DNA of 64,000 nt from an uncultured Helicobacter sp. (GTDB taxonomy: Bacteria; Campylobacterota; Campylobacteria; Campylobacterales; Helicobacteraceae): the NCBI RefSeq assembly GCF_937893305.1, contig NZ_CALBGN010000001.1, positions 62,001-126,000 on the forward strand, given 5' to 3'. The notes beneath the pieces are model-generated. The model worked only from the letters and a program-made list of their open reading frames with translations. It ran no database searches and had not been told where the DNA came from. The translations under genes were made by a program, and so were the position numbers. Every line of letters begins with the position of its first letter. Position 1 is the stretch's first letter. This document shows positions 8,633 through 18,356 of this stretch, piece by piece.

Positions 8633-11275
8633 ATGGATAAATCGCAAGAAATTGAGTTTATTTTCACCTTAATGTGTGAGCAATTAGACGCAGTTGCACC
8701 ACAAATTCTCCCTTTGTTCTTAGCTCTAAAAGACGGCGAAGAAGCACCGCTAAATTTGTTAAGTGCAGAAGATCTTTCAAATCTCATAAAAGCCTTTACT
8801 TTATACCACTTACTTTTAAACATCATTGATGAACGCTATCGTTTAAGTAAGGTAAAAAAAGGAGCAATTTTAGCAACAATTGCAGAACTTAAAGCACAAA
8901 AATATGATAATGCAGATCTTCAAGCTGTGCTTAAAAAAATCCGATTCTATCCTGTCTTTACTGCGCACCCAACGGAATCTTTGCGCCGCACATTTTTAGA
9001 GAGTTACCACGAAATGAGTGATGACTTAGAAGCGTGGTTTAAATTTGGTGATGAGATAGCTAAAGAGCATTTAAAATACCGCTTAAACTTGCTGTGGAAT
9101 AGCCATATTGTAAGAAGCGAAAAAATTGAAGTGCTTTTTGAACTAGATAACTTGCTATATTTTATGGAAAGCTCTATTTTAAAAAGTGGTGCTAATGTGC
9201 TAAAAGAAGTACAAGAAGCCCTAAATGAGCTAGGAGATAAGGAAGTGCTAAAAAAATCTCCCATTCGGCTTGGAAGTTGGATAGGTGGCGATAGAGATGG
9301 AAATCCTTATGTAACAAATGCTGTAATGCTAGAAGTAATGAAACGCCAACACCAAACCATTATTCAACAATATTTAAAACGCATTGATAAACTAGAGCGT
9401 GAGCTATCTATTGCACAAGAGTTTGTTGTGCCATCACCTGCGCTTTTAGAGAGCTTGGAAGTGGAAAAAGAACATTTAGACTCTATGGCAAAAAAGCTTT
9501 TTTTACAAGAACCTTTTCGTGCAAAGCTTACTTGTATGCGTCAAAAGCTTGAAAATAGAATCCTAGCATTGAATTTGCCACAAAGTGCTTTAAATGAAAA
9601 CAAGCCTTATATGTATGCAAACTCAAAAGAATTTATAAAAGATATTGATATGATGATAGAGTCCCTTGATGAGCGTAGTAGCACTTATTTAAAAGAGTTA
9701 AAAAACTTAGCAATTCTAGCAGGATTCCATTTGATGCAGCTTGATTTTCGCCAGCATAGAGATGTGTTTTGGAATGCTTTAGCAGAGATTTTTTCGCATT
9801 TAGGCTATGTGCAAGGGGATTTATTGCTGCTACCACAAAAAGAACGCACAGAAATTTTAAATGCTGCCCTTGATGCACCATTATTAGATTTAAATACGCT
9901 TTATGGCAAGTTAAGTAAGCAAACGCAAGAAACAATTCTAGCCTTTGTGAATTTTAAATGGGCAAAGGATCGGATTAGTGATAATATTATTGATTCTTGT
10001 ATTATCTCAATGTGTCAAAGTGCTAATGATTTGCTCTGTGTGCTTTGGTTTGCAAAACAAAGTGGTTTATGGCGTAGGGGAAAGAAAACGCGCATTTCTA
10101 TTTCTCCGCTTTTTGAAACCATTAATGATTTAAAATCCGCTCCAAGCATTTTGCGTGAGCTATGTGCAAACTCCCATTATGCAGAATATTTACAATCACG
10201 CAAGAATTACCAAGAAATTATGATTGGCTATTCAGATTCTAGTAAAGATGGTGGAATCTTTGCAAGCAACTATTCTTTAAAGCAAGCCATTGGGGATTTA
10301 ATCACCTTAGAAGATGAATTAAAGATTAAGTTTAGATTGTTTCACGGCAGAGGCGGAAGTGTGAGTCGTGGAGGCGGTGCGCTAGAAGATGCGTTGCTTT
10401 CATCGCCGACTAATAGTGTTGCTGGATTTTTAAAAACCACAGAACAAGGGGAGGTTATTAGTGAGAAATACCTAAATCCTAAAAAGGCGGAATCTAATTT
10501 TGATAGTGCGCTTGCAACATTGTTTAAAAAGTCTGTGTATGATAAGTTTGGAATGGAGTTTAAGCAAAGCGAAGTGGATTTTGAGCCACTTTTACAAAGG
10601 ATTAGCACAGAATCCTATAAGGCATATCGTAAATTTGTCTATGAAACAGAAGGGTTTATAGAGTATTTCAAAAGTGCTACGCCTATTTATTTTATTCAGC
10701 AATTAAACATAGGCTCACGCCCTAGCAAGCGTAAGGATACACAAAATGTAGAGGATTTGCGTGCGATCCCTTGGGTGTTTGCTTGGACGCAAAATCGCTC
10801 TATTATCCCTGCTTGGTATGGTTTAGGAAGTGGCTTAGATGGAGCATTTAGAGAATGTGGAGATAAAGAGATTTTAAAGCGTTGTTATAAGGAGAATCTG
10901 TTTTTTAAAACAACACTTGATAATATCTCTCAAGCCTTTTTAAAAGTGGATTTAGACATTGCAAGACAATATAATGCATTTGTAGAAAATGTAGAATTAA
11001 GAGAAAAGATTTGGGAGATGATTGAAACAGAATACCATCGCACGCTAGAGTGGCTGTTATATGTGCGTGATGAAGAACATTTGCTAGCAAGCGAAAAACT
11101 TGTGCAAGAATCAATTTTACTAAGAAAACCTTTTTTGACAAGCCTTAGTTTTTTTCAGTTGCATTTAATGCGTGCTTACAAGGAGGCACATTATGCAGAG
11201 CAAAAAGAACGCATTGCCAAACAGATTGTTACAACCATTGTTGGGATTGCGCAGGGCATTAGAAATACAGGTTGA
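8633..11275 (+). CDS. ppc: Phosphoenolpyruvate carboxylase
   Basis: An 880-residue enzyme that carboxylates PEP to oxaloacetate, an anaplerotic step. All hallmark blocks are visible in order: VFTAHPTESLRRTF (about residue 110, catalytic His), GSWIGGDRDGNPYVT (about 215), MIGYSDSSKDGGIFAS (about 535), the glycine-rich FHGRGGSVSRGGG (about 570), and AIPWVFAWTQNRSIIPAWYG (about 705). The C-terminus NTG resembles the usual NTG end of bacterial PEPC. AAAGGA precedes the ATG. The gene is monocistronic and diverges from argD. Confidence 0.95.
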   Translation: MDKSQEIEFIFTLMCEQLDAVAPQILPLFLALKDGEEAPLNLLSAEDLSNLIKAFTLYHLLLNIIDERYRLSKVKKGAILATIAELKAQKYDNADLQAVLKKIRFYPVFTAHPTESLRRTFLESYHEMSDDLEAWFKFGDEIAKEHLKYRLNLLWNSHIVRSEKIEVLFELDNLLYFMESSILKSGANVLKEVQEALNELGDKEVLKKSPIRLGSWIGGDRDGNPYVTNAVMLEVMKRQHQTIIQQYLKRIDKLERELSIAQEFVVPSPALLESLEVEKEHLDSMAKKLFLQEPFRAKLTCMRQKLENRILALNLPQSALNENKPYMYANSKEFIKDIDMMIESLDERSSTYLKELKNLAILAGFHLMQLDFRQHRDVFWNALAEIFSHLGYVQGDLLLLPQKERTEILNAALDAPLLDLNTLYGKLSKQTQETILAFVNFKWAKDRISDNIIDSCIISMCQSANDLLCVLWFAKQSGLWRRGKKTRISISPLFETINDLKSAPSILRELCANSHYAEYLQSRKNYQEIMIGYSDSSKDGGIFASNYSLKQAIGDLITLEDELKIKFRLFHGRGGSVSRGGGALEDALLSSPTNSVAGFLKTTEQGEVISEKYLNPKKAESNFDSALATLFKKSVYDKFGMEFKQSEVDFEPLLQRISTESYKAYRKFVYETEGFIEYFKSATPIYFIQQLNIGSRPSKRKDTQNVEDLRAIPWVFAWTQNRSIIPAWYGLGSGLDGAFRECGDKEILKRCYKENLFFKTTLDNISQAFLKVDLDIARQYNAFVENVELREKIWEMIETEYHRTLEWLLYVRDEEHLLASEKLVQESILLRKPFLTSLSFFQLHLMRAYKEAHYAEQKERIAKQIVTTIVGIAQGIRNTG

Positions 11276-11324
11276 TTTTATATATTTAATTTCTTTTATT
11301 TTGAGTTTAGAAACTGCTTTAATA

Positions 11325-11333
11325 TGCTATAAT
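11325..11333 (+). promoter_or_regulatory. Extended -10 promoter of the cystine symporter gene
   Basis: TGCTATAAT at 11325-11333 is a perfect extended -10 (TG-n-TATAAT), 34 bases before the GTG start at 11368. No -35 element is needed for this promoter class. Confidence 0.6.
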
Positions 11334-11367
11334 CGCCAACTTTTAGCTTAATATTATAAGGATTTTT

Positions 11368-12753
11368 GTGGATTATGCGTTTTTTAGTCAGTTTTTGCAA
11401 CTCTCTAGTCCAAAAACTTTAATCATTTTAATCGTTTTAGTTGGAATCTTTTTTGTTATTAAAAAAATGTATGATAGGCAAATTAGCTTTTCTTTAAGAA
11501 TGCTTTTTGCACTTTTTGTTGGATTGTCTTTGGGCTTTGTTTTGCAGTATTTAGCAGATTATCCTAGCGCAACTGCTGCAAAAGAAATTGTATGGTATGC
11601 AGAAGCAAAGCATTGGTTTGCATTCTTTAGCGCGGTGTTTGTGTCGTTTATTAAAATGCTAGTGATTCCTTTAATCTTTGTTTGTATTGTTAAAGTAATT
11701 ATAGAGATTGATAAGAATATTAAAATCTCATCTTTACTTGGGGTGAGTCTTTTTTGGATTCTTTTTAGCACGGCTTTAGCGGCGATTGTTGGGTTGGGCT
11801 TGGCGGTTATGTTTGATTTAGGAGAAAATATCGCTTTAAGTGAAGGGACAAGGCAAATTAGAGAAATTACAACATTAACAAGTATTTTACAAAATTTAAT
11901 CCCTAGCAATATTATTAATGTAATGAGCAAAGAAAATATTATTGCAATTGTGATTTTTGCCTTTTTAGTTGGGATTTGCGCAAAAAATGTTAGTAAAAAA
12001 GAAGAATACCAAAAACCTTTTGAGAGTTTTAAAAATCTCGTAAAAACTTTTTATGCAATTATGATGCAAATGACAGGTGCTGTGATTCATTTTATGCCTT
12101 ATGCGGTGGTGTGTATGATGGCAAATGTTCTTTTGAGTAATGGTTTTGAAGCAATTAAGATTGTGGGGGTTTTTATTCTTTTAACTTATGCTGCAATGTT
12201 TGTAATGTTTGGCGTGCATTTTATGCTTTTACTCTCACAAGGTTTAAATCCATTAGTGTATTTTAAAAAAGCATTTCCTGTGTTACTTTTTGCCTTTAGT
12301 TCGCGCTCAAGTGTGGCAACTTTACCCCTTAATATTTCTACTTTGCAAGAGAAATTTGGAGTTTCATCAGCAGTGGCGAATTTTGTTGCAAGTATTGGCA
12401 CAACAACAGGGCTTAATGGCTGTGCTGGATATTTTCCTGCAATGGCAGCAGTGCTTGTGGCAAACTTATTAGGAGTGCAGATAGATTTTAGCTTTGGGTT
12501 AATGATTGTTTTAGTTGCTGTGCTTGGCTCGCTTGGGATTGCTGGGGTTCCCGGAAGTGCCACAATGGCAGCTTCTATTATGCTTGCTGGGATTGGTTTT
12601 GGAGAGAATTTTATGCTTCTTAGTCTTGTATTAGCAGTAGATCCTATTGTGGATATGGCGCGCACAGCAAGCAATGTTTCAGGTGCAATGACTTCCGCAC
12701 TTTGCACAGCAAAAAATCTTAAAACTTTGGACAAGACGCTTTATAATCAGTAG
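11368..12753 (+). CDS. TcyP-like L-cystine / dicarboxylate-amino acid:cation symporter
   Basis: A 461-residue multi-pass inner-membrane carrier of the DAACS (SLC1) family. It most resembles the L-cystine symporter TcyP/YdjN: the SSRSSVATLPLNISTLQ hairpin, then SIGTTTGLNGCAGYFPAM, match that subfamily, and the length fits. The transport core continues with GVPGSATMAAS and VDPIVDMARTASNVSG. The start is GTG 11368 with AAGGA at 11358-11362, 5 bases upstream. It is a single gene with its own extended -10 promoter. The substrate assignment is by resemblance only; a C4-dicarboxylate or glutamate carrier is the alternative. Confidence 0.75.
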   Translation: MDYAFFSQFLQLSSPKTLIILIVLVGIFFVIKKMYDRQISFSLRMLFALFVGLSLGFVLQYLADYPSATAAKEIVWYAEAKHWFAFFSAVFVSFIKMLVIPLIFVCIVKVIIEIDKNIKISSLLGVSLFWILFSTALAAIVGLGLAVMFDLGENIALSEGTRQIREITTLTSILQNLIPSNIINVMSKENIIAIVIFAFLVGICAKNVSKKEEYQKPFESFKNLVKTFYAIMMQMTGAVIHFMPYAVVCMMANVLLSNGFEAIKIVGVFILLTYAAMFVMFGVHFMLLLSQGLNPLVYFKKAFPVLLFAFSSRSSVATLPLNISTLQEKFGVSSAVANFVASIGTTTGLNGCAGYFPAMAAVLVANLLGVQIDFSFGLMIVLVAVLGSLGIAGVPGSATMAASIMLAGIGFGENFMLLSLVLAVDPIVDMARTASNVSGAMTSALCTAKNLKTLDKTLYNQ

Positions 12754-12755
12754 AA

Positions 12756-13808
12756 TTACTCCTTATGCAAAATATGCAGATATTCTAGTGTGGAATCTTG
12801 TTTATGGGTTCTACTAGAATCTGCTTTAAATCTCTGGTGTTTTTGCGCGACATAGCTGTATTTGCCATATTTTGATAAGATTTCTTGTAAGGATTCCAAG
12901 CTTAAAAGCCCCTCATCATTGTAGCTTAAAAATATCCATTCAAATTTTGCGTTTTTAATGAGAGTTTCTAACGCACTTGCAACTTCTCTTTTTTTACAAT
13001 ACGCACTTTTTTCATATTCTCTTAAACCTGTTTTTCCACGCGGAATGAAGTTATCATAAAGGGCAATAGTATTTAGCAAGTGATAGTTTGCTCCATATTC
13101 TCTAGCATTATATGGGGGGTCAAGATAGAGAATATCGCCTTTTATTTTTTGAATAAGAGTGTTAGAATCTGTATTAAAAACACAATTATTTTGATTAGAA
13201 ATTAAAAAATCAATAGGCTTTAGTATTAGTGGAATTAAAGCAGATTTTTTAAGGGATTTTAAAAATGCTCCATACACAGAAGCGGTGTTTGCCACTCTAT
13301 CTGCGGATTCTAAAAGGGAGGCAAGCAAATGAAAGTAAGTGTTTTGTGTAATTGCTCCACTTTTGCGCCAATGCTCTATTTTTGTGCGGATTGCATCAAT
13401 TTTTGCACCATTATAATCGCTAAAATATTGTCTTTGAAATTCTTTGTTTTTAAAGTCAATTTTATTGTTTTCAAAGCGCGTATGCCCTAGACAATAATGC
13501 TTGTAAATTTTCCCTTCAATAGGTGGTGTTAAAGCATTAGAATTAAGTTCATCAAATAGCTTTTCTTTATCCTTAATTTCTGTATTATTAGCAATGTAAT
13601 TTTGATTTAAGACAAAACTATAATATTCCTTATCATTTGAAATCATTTGCTTAACTTTGGGCTTAAATAATCTTCCAACCGCTCCAGTGCCTGCAAATAT
13701 ATCACAAAATACGCAATCAACAAGGGGCTTGCTATGTTTTTGCAAAATGGATTCCATATTTGCTTGTAAAAAGGGCAGTAACTTTATTTTTGAGCCAATG
13801 TAATTCAA
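12756..13808 (-). CDS. D12-class adenine-N6 DNA methyltransferase of a type II R-M system
   Basis: A 350-residue S-adenosylmethionine-dependent methylase. The N-terminal MNYIGSKIKLLPFL is the lead-in seen in D12 (Dam/MboI-like) enzymes. CDIFAGTGAVGRLF is the AdoMet-binding F-x-G-x-G block, and LYLDPPYNAREYGANYH (around residues 224-240) holds the DPPY catalytic motif for N6-adenine. Its start overlaps the stop of the nuclease gene by 4 bases, so the pair is probably translationally coupled, nuclease first. It presumably protects the chromosome from its partner. The recognition sequence cannot be deduced here. Confidence 0.85.
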   Translation of the reverse strand: MNYIGSKIKLLPFLQANMESILQKHSKPLVDCVFCDIFAGTGAVGRLFKPKVKQMISNDKEYYSFVLNQNYIANNTEIKDKEKLFDELNSNALTPPIEGKIYKHYCLGHTRFENNKIDFKNKEFQRQYFSDYNGAKIDAIRTKIEHWRKSGAITQNTYFHLLASLLESADRVANTASVYGAFLKSLKKSALIPLILKPIDFLISNQNNCVFNTDSNTLIQKIKGDILYLDPPYNAREYGANYHLLNTIALYDNFIPRGKTGLREYEKSAYCKKREVASALETLIKNAKFEWIFLSYNDEGLLSLESLQEILSKYGKYSYVAQKHQRFKADSSRTHKQDSTLEYLHILHKE

Positions 13809-14479
13809 AAGTCCTCTCCATAAAGCTTTTGGAGAATATTTGTAGAAACTTCTTGTGTAATTTTGACAACACAGGCTTTGCGATACGCTACAGGGTCGTA
13901 TTGATAACAGCCCACACAGCCTAACTCTTCTGTGTAATTTTCATCTCCTTCATAAAAATCATAAGGATTGCCTTTAATGTTTTTTGCACTCCAACGCTTA
14001 TTGGTTTCTTTGCAGGTTTTGCAAATTTGTCGCTTTATGTCATTTGCTGCCTTAGATAATGGTTGAAAATCCTCTAAGCGTTGGTCTTGCAAAGATGCAA
14101 CGCGCACATCATTTTTGCGTCCATCTTTATGGTCTATTTCTATGATTGTATTTTCAGATTTGCCACATACACCTAGCATCACGCATTTTTGATTTTTGTA
14201 AAAATTTTTAATATCTTGCCTTATTGCTTGATTAAAAGTTTCTTGTATATTAAATCCATTAAGTCTAATTCTATCAATCGCATTACCTTTTGTTTGACTC
14301 TTATCAAATTCTACATTGTATTTTTTGGCTAGAGTTGAGCTTTTTCTACACCAACTTCCACCATTTCCAAGTGCTAAATTTTTATAATTTCCGATAAATT
14401 CATTCACGCTTACCCAGCGAGATACCCCATTTTTGTTAGGTTTTGCAAGTTCTAAAAATAATTCTATTTTGCTTGACAT
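13805..14479 (-). CDS. HNH-type restriction endonuclease, zinc-finger rich
   Basis: A 224-residue protein directly upstream of, and overlapping, the D12 methylase gene. A beta-beta-alpha-metal (HNH) core is suggested by IIEIDHKDGRKNDVR (D116-H117) followed about 30 residues later by NDIKRQICKTCKETNKRW. Cysteine pairs C99/C105, C153/C156 (CKTC) and C188/C191 (CVGC) look like structural zinc sites. The gene order and overlap support its being the cognate restriction enzyme. I do not recognise a specific characterised homologue, so the cleavage site and exact family are unknown. Confidence 0.7.
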   Translation of the reverse strand: MSSKIELFLELAKPNKNGVSRWVSVNEFIGNYKNLALGNGGSWCRKSSTLAKKYNVEFDKSQTKGNAIDRIRLNGFNIQETFNQAIRQDIKNFYKNQKCVMLGVCGKSENTIIEIDHKDGRKNDVRVASLQDQRLEDFQPLSKAANDIKRQICKTCKETNKRWSAKNIKGNPYDFYEGDENYTEELGCVGCYQYDPVAYRKACVVKITQEVSTNILQKLYGEDF

Positions 14480-14597
14480 TTTTGGATTCCTTATTACATT
14501 TTTAATCCTTACAAATTTTAAAAATGCTAATTTTACATAAATTTAACCACATTTGAAAAAAGCCTTTGTTAGAATTGCTCTTTTTAAAGGAGCAAAA

Positions 14598-16106
14598 ATG
14601 TATGCAGATTCTGCCTTAAGCCTTGTTGTGCCACTTGTGGTGATTGTTTTAGTGTTTATCACAAAGCGCGTGGTGCTATCGCTTTTTGTTGGAATCGTAA
14701 TTGCCGGATTTATGTTGCAAGATAGCATTGTTGGTGTGGTGAATTATGTTTTTCAAAGAATTTCTTCTGTGTTTTATAGTGATGGAGAAGTGCAGAGTTC
14801 AGCGATTTATGTTTTTGGCTTTTTGATTATGCTTGGAGTTTTAACGGAGCTTATGAAATGCTCTGGCGGGATTGCAGCATTTGTTGCTTGGGCTAGACAA
14901 AAGGTGAATAGCCCTAGAAGTTCAGAGTTTTTGGCTTTTATTGCTGGGATTGTGATTTTTATTGATGATTATTTTAATGCTTTAAGTGTTGGACAAATCG
15001 CGCGTCCTCTTAATGATGTCAATCATTCTAGCCGTGAGCGTTTAGCATATATTATAGATTCCACTTCTGCACCGATTTGTATTTTAATGCCTATTTCTAG
15101 TTGGGGAGCGTATATTTTAGGGATTATGGGAGGTGTGTTTGGTGCGGATAAAAGTTTTAGTATCTTAGCAAATAGTATTGTTGGGAATTTTTATGCGTGG
15201 TTTGCTCTACTTGGAGTGTTTTTGACGATTCTTTGGCAAATTAATTTACCACAAATGGTAAGATACCAAAATGCAGGTGTTCAGGAGTTTGAAGAGATAA
15301 AAGAACATAGTGGTGGGAGTATTTGGCTTTTGCTTTTGCCACTTGGGGCGTTGTTTATATTTGTTGGGTTTTTTATTTTTTATAGTGGGTATAGAGTTGT
15401 TGGGAGTTTTGATTTGATCGCAATGCTCTCAGAGGCGCAAACAGGTTTTGCTCTTTTTTGGGGTGGGGCTTGCGCACTTTTTATAGCAGTGATTGTTGCA
15501 TTTAATAGGATTTCTGCACACGAATATGGATTAATTATTAAAGATGGCTTTTTGTTAATGTTGCCTGCAAATTTGATTTTAATTTTTGCGTGGGCGATTG
15601 GTCCAGTGATTAAAGGAGATTTACAAACAGGTGTGTATCTTGCAAATTTAAGCAAGGAGTTTTTAAGCAGTGGCGCACTCTCTCCACATATTGTAATCCC
15701 TTTAATTTTGTTTCTTTCTTCAAGTTTTATTGCGTTTTGCACGGGGACTAGCTGGGGGACATTTGCTATTATGTTGCCCATTGGAGCAGGGATTGCATTA
15801 AGCAATGATGTGAGTTTAAATCTCTCCGTATGTGCTGTGTTATCTGGTGCTGTTTATGGAGATCACGCATCGCCGATTTCTGATACGACGATCTTATCAG
15901 CCACAGGGGCTGGTTGTTCGGTTCATAGCCATTTTGTAACGCAATTTCCTTATGTAACAAGCGTTGCCTTTATTGCTTTGTTGTCTTTTGGGATTTCTGG
16001 GTATTTTGAAAATTTATTAGCAGGATATATGTTTGGGATTCCTGCTTTAATCATATTATTTTGGCTTTATAAAAGAGTCTTTAAAAACAATGTTTTAAGC
16101 GTGTGA
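14598..16106 (+). CDS. NhaC-family Na+/H+ antiporter
   Basis: A 502-residue multi-pass membrane protein of the NhaC-type antiporter family. It has about 11-12 hydrophobic segments. Characteristic charged and polar stretches inside the membrane are IVIFIDDYFNALSVGQIARP, then TSAPICILMPISSWGAY, and later CTGTSWGTFAIMLPI and VYGDHASPISDTTILSATG. These match the NhaC family, some members of which carry malate or lysine rather than Na+. ATG 14598 was preferred because AAAGGAG (14586-14592) is 5 bases upstream; an in-frame TTG at 14553 lacks a ribosome site. Its end overlaps converging moeA by 12 bases. Confidence 0.8.
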   Translation: MYADSALSLVVPLVVIVLVFITKRVVLSLFVGIVIAGFMLQDSIVGVVNYVFQRISSVFYSDGEVQSSAIYVFGFLIMLGVLTELMKCSGGIAAFVAWARQKVNSPRSSEFLAFIAGIVIFIDDYFNALSVGQIARPLNDVNHSSRERLAYIIDSTSAPICILMPISSWGAYILGIMGGVFGADKSFSILANSIVGNFYAWFALLGVFLTILWQINLPQMVRYQNAGVQEFEEIKEHSGGSIWLLLLPLGALFIFVGFFIFYSGYRVVGSFDLIAMLSEAQTGFALFWGGACALFIAVIVAFNRISAHEYGLIIKDGFLLMLPANLILIFAWAIGPVIKGDLQTGVYLANLSKEFLSSGALSPHIVIPLILFLSSSFIAFCTGTSWGTFAIMLPIGAGIALSNDVSLNLSVCAVLSGAVYGDHASPISDTTILSATGAGCSVHSHFVTQFPYVTSVAFIALLSFGISGYFENLLAGYMFGIPALIILFWLYKRVFKNNVLSV

Positions 16107-17330
16107 AGTGTTTATGCACTCTTGCTCTATTGCGCTAAATGGCGCATAAAAGGGCAAAACTTTTAGTAAATCCCCTTCTTTGATTTCTATGAAATTAGAA
16201 TCTAAAATCACAAGTGCATCACTTTGTGCCATTGGAGTAACTTCACTAGAGCCATATTTACCTCCCTTTGTAAAAAGGACAGAATCATTTTGGATTTTAG
16301 CAAGCAGCACTTCAGTGCGTGGCTTTTTCCTTAGTGGAGTTTTTGCCTTTAGAATGATAGGATTTGGGTAGTGTTCTTTTGCACCACTAAGTTGTGCTAA
16401 AAATGGGAGAATAAGAACCCTTAGTATAACACTGCTAGCTAGCGGATTTCCCGGGAGTGCAACAATAAACTTTCCTTGAAAATGCGCTACCATAACAGGC
16501 TTTCCGGGTTTAATATTAACCCCATCAATTAAAAGTGTTGCACCATTTTGTTTTAAAGTTTGATGGATAAAATCCGCTTCTCCCTTGCTAGCACCTCCTG
16601 TTGTAAAAATCACATCACTTGGAGTCTGTAAGGCAAGATCTATTGCATTAAGATCATCTTTTAGGATTCCACAATATTTGCTTTTGAAATGTAGGGATTG
16701 CAAGGTGCTTTGCACCATTGTGGCATTAGAATTGTAAATTTGTGAAGCATTTGCCACCTCCCAAGGCTCTTTTAACTCATTACCGCTTGCAAAAACTGCA
16801 AGGTTTAATGGACAAAACGCACGCACATTGCTAATGCCTTGTGTAGCAAGAAGTGTTAGCATATCGCAAGTAAGTCGCGTTCCTTTTTCCAAAAGCAAAG
16901 AGTTTCGCTTCACTTCTTCGCCTTCTTTTCTGATGTTTGCAAAACTTTTTAAGTCTTTTGGTGCAGTGATTTGCTCTGTGCTGTTAAATCCACCTTCAAT
17001 GTCTTCAAAAGGCACAATACAATCTGCACCTTGTGGGATCTTAGCTCCTGTCATAATTTTCGCACACGCTTGTGGTTGCAATGTGATTGTATTGCAATCT
17101 CCTGCAAAAATGCTTGTTTGAATCTTTAGAATCTTTCCTGCGTCTTTTAAATTTAATGCATAGCCGTCCATTGCGCTATTATCAAAACTAGGGAGAGATT
17201 TTGTTGCAAAAACATCTTCAGCTAGAATTTTGTTTTGTGCTTGTAAAAGTGGTAGAATCTCTGTATTTTTTATTTGATATTCTTTAGCAATATTATTTAG
17301 AATATTTTTTGATTCTTGTAGAGTTTTCAT
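16095..17330 (-). CDS. moeA: Molybdopterin molybdenumtransferase MoeA
   Basis: A 411-residue enzyme that inserts molybdate into adenylated molybdopterin to give Moco. The diagnostic N-terminal block is SLPSFDNSAMDGYALN (about residues 47-62). Further blocks are FTTGGASKGEADF (MoaB/Mog-like domain, about 245-257) and IVALPGNPLASSVI. The C-terminal domain IV is present. It is the last gene of an apparent selA-selB-NifS-like-moeA operon, starting 9 bases after the previous stop. That pairing of selenocysteine and molybdenum-cofactor genes fits formate dehydrogenase biogenesis. It also converges on the antiporter gene. Confidence 0.92.
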   Translation of the reverse strand: MKTLQESKNILNNIAKEYQIKNTEILPLLQAQNKILAEDVFATKSLPSFDNSAMDGYALNLKDAGKILKIQTSIFAGDCNTITLQPQACAKIMTGAKIPQGADCIVPFEDIEGGFNSTEQITAPKDLKSFANIRKEGEEVKRNSLLLEKGTRLTCDMLTLLATQGISNVRAFCPLNLAVFASGNELKEPWEVANASQIYNSNATMVQSTLQSLHFKSKYCGILKDDLNAIDLALQTPSDVIFTTGGASKGEADFIHQTLKQNGATLLIDGVNIKPGKPVMVAHFQGKFIVALPGNPLASSVILRVLILPFLAQLSGAKEHYPNPIILKAKTPLRKKPRTEVLLAKIQNDSVLFTKGGKYGSSEVTPMAQSDALVILDSNFIEIKEGDLLKVLPFYAPFSAIEQECINTSHA

Positions 17331-17339
17331 AGGATTCCT

Positions 17340-18347
17340 TTATGATTGAAGTTTTAGAAGTTGAATATATTTTTGTGCGATTTTCTGTGCAATTTGCGGG
17401 ATAAGACTAGGAGAAATTTCTAAAAAGCTAAGACTAATTAGCTCCCTTGCTTGCTCTTCTTGGTATCCCATAAGGCGCAAAACAAAAGAGGGTTGGTTAA
17501 AGCCAAAAAGACATTCTTGTCCATTAATAATATGGATTCCATCAAAGATTAAAGATTGAATTAAATTTCTAGCTTTTATACCTTTTAGCCCTAAGCATAG
17601 CGTGTTTTTTGGAGTTTGATAAAAGCAGTAGCATTGTTCTTTTAGAGTTGCTTGCAAGCAGTGAAAAAAGCTTAGTGATAAATCCTGTGTGTTTGCATTT
17701 TTCTTTAAAATTGCTTCTTTAAAAGTTGCATAGAGATTTTGAATCTCTAAATAAATACTAGGGATTCCATAAAAGCTTGCATTGTTAGAAGTTAGGATGC
17801 CAAATGGGCGCATTAGTCCTAAGTTTTCTCCATTTAAAAGAAACAAGTCTGCGTTTGGCAAAGGGAGATTTAAAGGGATTGTATAGCTAATGTCTATGAT
17901 TTTTAAGACATTTTCAGGCAGGCATTCTAAGGGATTTTGCGTCAAAATGTCTTCGTTGATATGTGGGAGTATGAAGCAATCTGCGCCTTCATTTCTAGCT
18001 TTTTGGATTTGTTCTTGCGTAATGTATCCTAATGTAGAATCTGGAAGCAAAGGGATGATATTGCTTTCTTCTAAAAGTAAATAGGCTTGATAAAGCAGAT
18101 TGTGAGAGCTTAGAGCAAGAGCAATTTTATAATGCTTAGATAAAGAGTGCAAAAGAAAATAAAAAGATTCCACACTAAAGCTAAAAGGGCGCGCAATTTG
18201 AGCGTTTAAAAGGGTGCAAAGAGCTTTGTTTTCTTGGCGGATTTGTTGAGTTTGTGTGGGTGTTATGGCTTGATAGTTTGGATAATGTGCTAAGAGTTTT
18301 GCATTTAATGTGGGGTTTAGTTCTGGGTTTTGGAGTCTATCTAGCAT
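17340..18347 (-). CDS. Degenerate cysteine-desulfurase-like (class V aminotransferase fold) protein
   Basis: A 335-residue protein that aligns by eye with NifS/IscS-type enzymes over the core. ALSSHNLLYQAYLLLEES matches the SEHPAVLEPLRYLEE-type helix, and ADCFILPHINEDIL the H-V-N-N-E-T-G region. Residues 165-182 match the strand plus S-x-H-K-x-x-G-P-x-G loop. In that loop the PLP lysine and preceding His are replaced by N175 and E174 (LNGENLGLMRPFG), and the VDA-x-Q motif reads IDISY. It is therefore unlikely to bind PLP covalently. It lies between selB and moeA with 9-base gaps on both sides, so a role in selenium delivery or Sec assembly is plausible but inferred from context only. Confidence 0.6.
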   Translation of the reverse strand: MLDRLQNPELNPTLNAKLLAHYPNYQAITPTQTQQIRQENKALCTLLNAQIARPFSFSVESFYFLLHSLSKHYKIALALSSHNLLYQAYLLLEESNIIPLLPDSTLGYITQEQIQKARNEGADCFILPHINEDILTQNPLECLPENVLKIIDISYTIPLNLPLPNADLFLLNGENLGLMRPFGILTSNNASFYGIPSIYLEIQNLYATFKEAILKKNANTQDLSLSFFHCLQATLKEQCYCFYQTPKNTLCLGLKGIKARNLIQSLIFDGIHIINGQECLFGFNQPSFVLRLMGYQEEQARELISLSFLEISPSLIPQIAQKIAQKYIQLLKLQS

Positions 18348-18356
18348 TAAGATTCC

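Noticed and set aside
12186..12734. 182-residue minus-strand open frame inside the cystine symporter gene
   Set aside because: It is fully antisense to a well-supported membrane transporter, lacks a ribosome site and has low-complexity composition, so it is a frame shadow.
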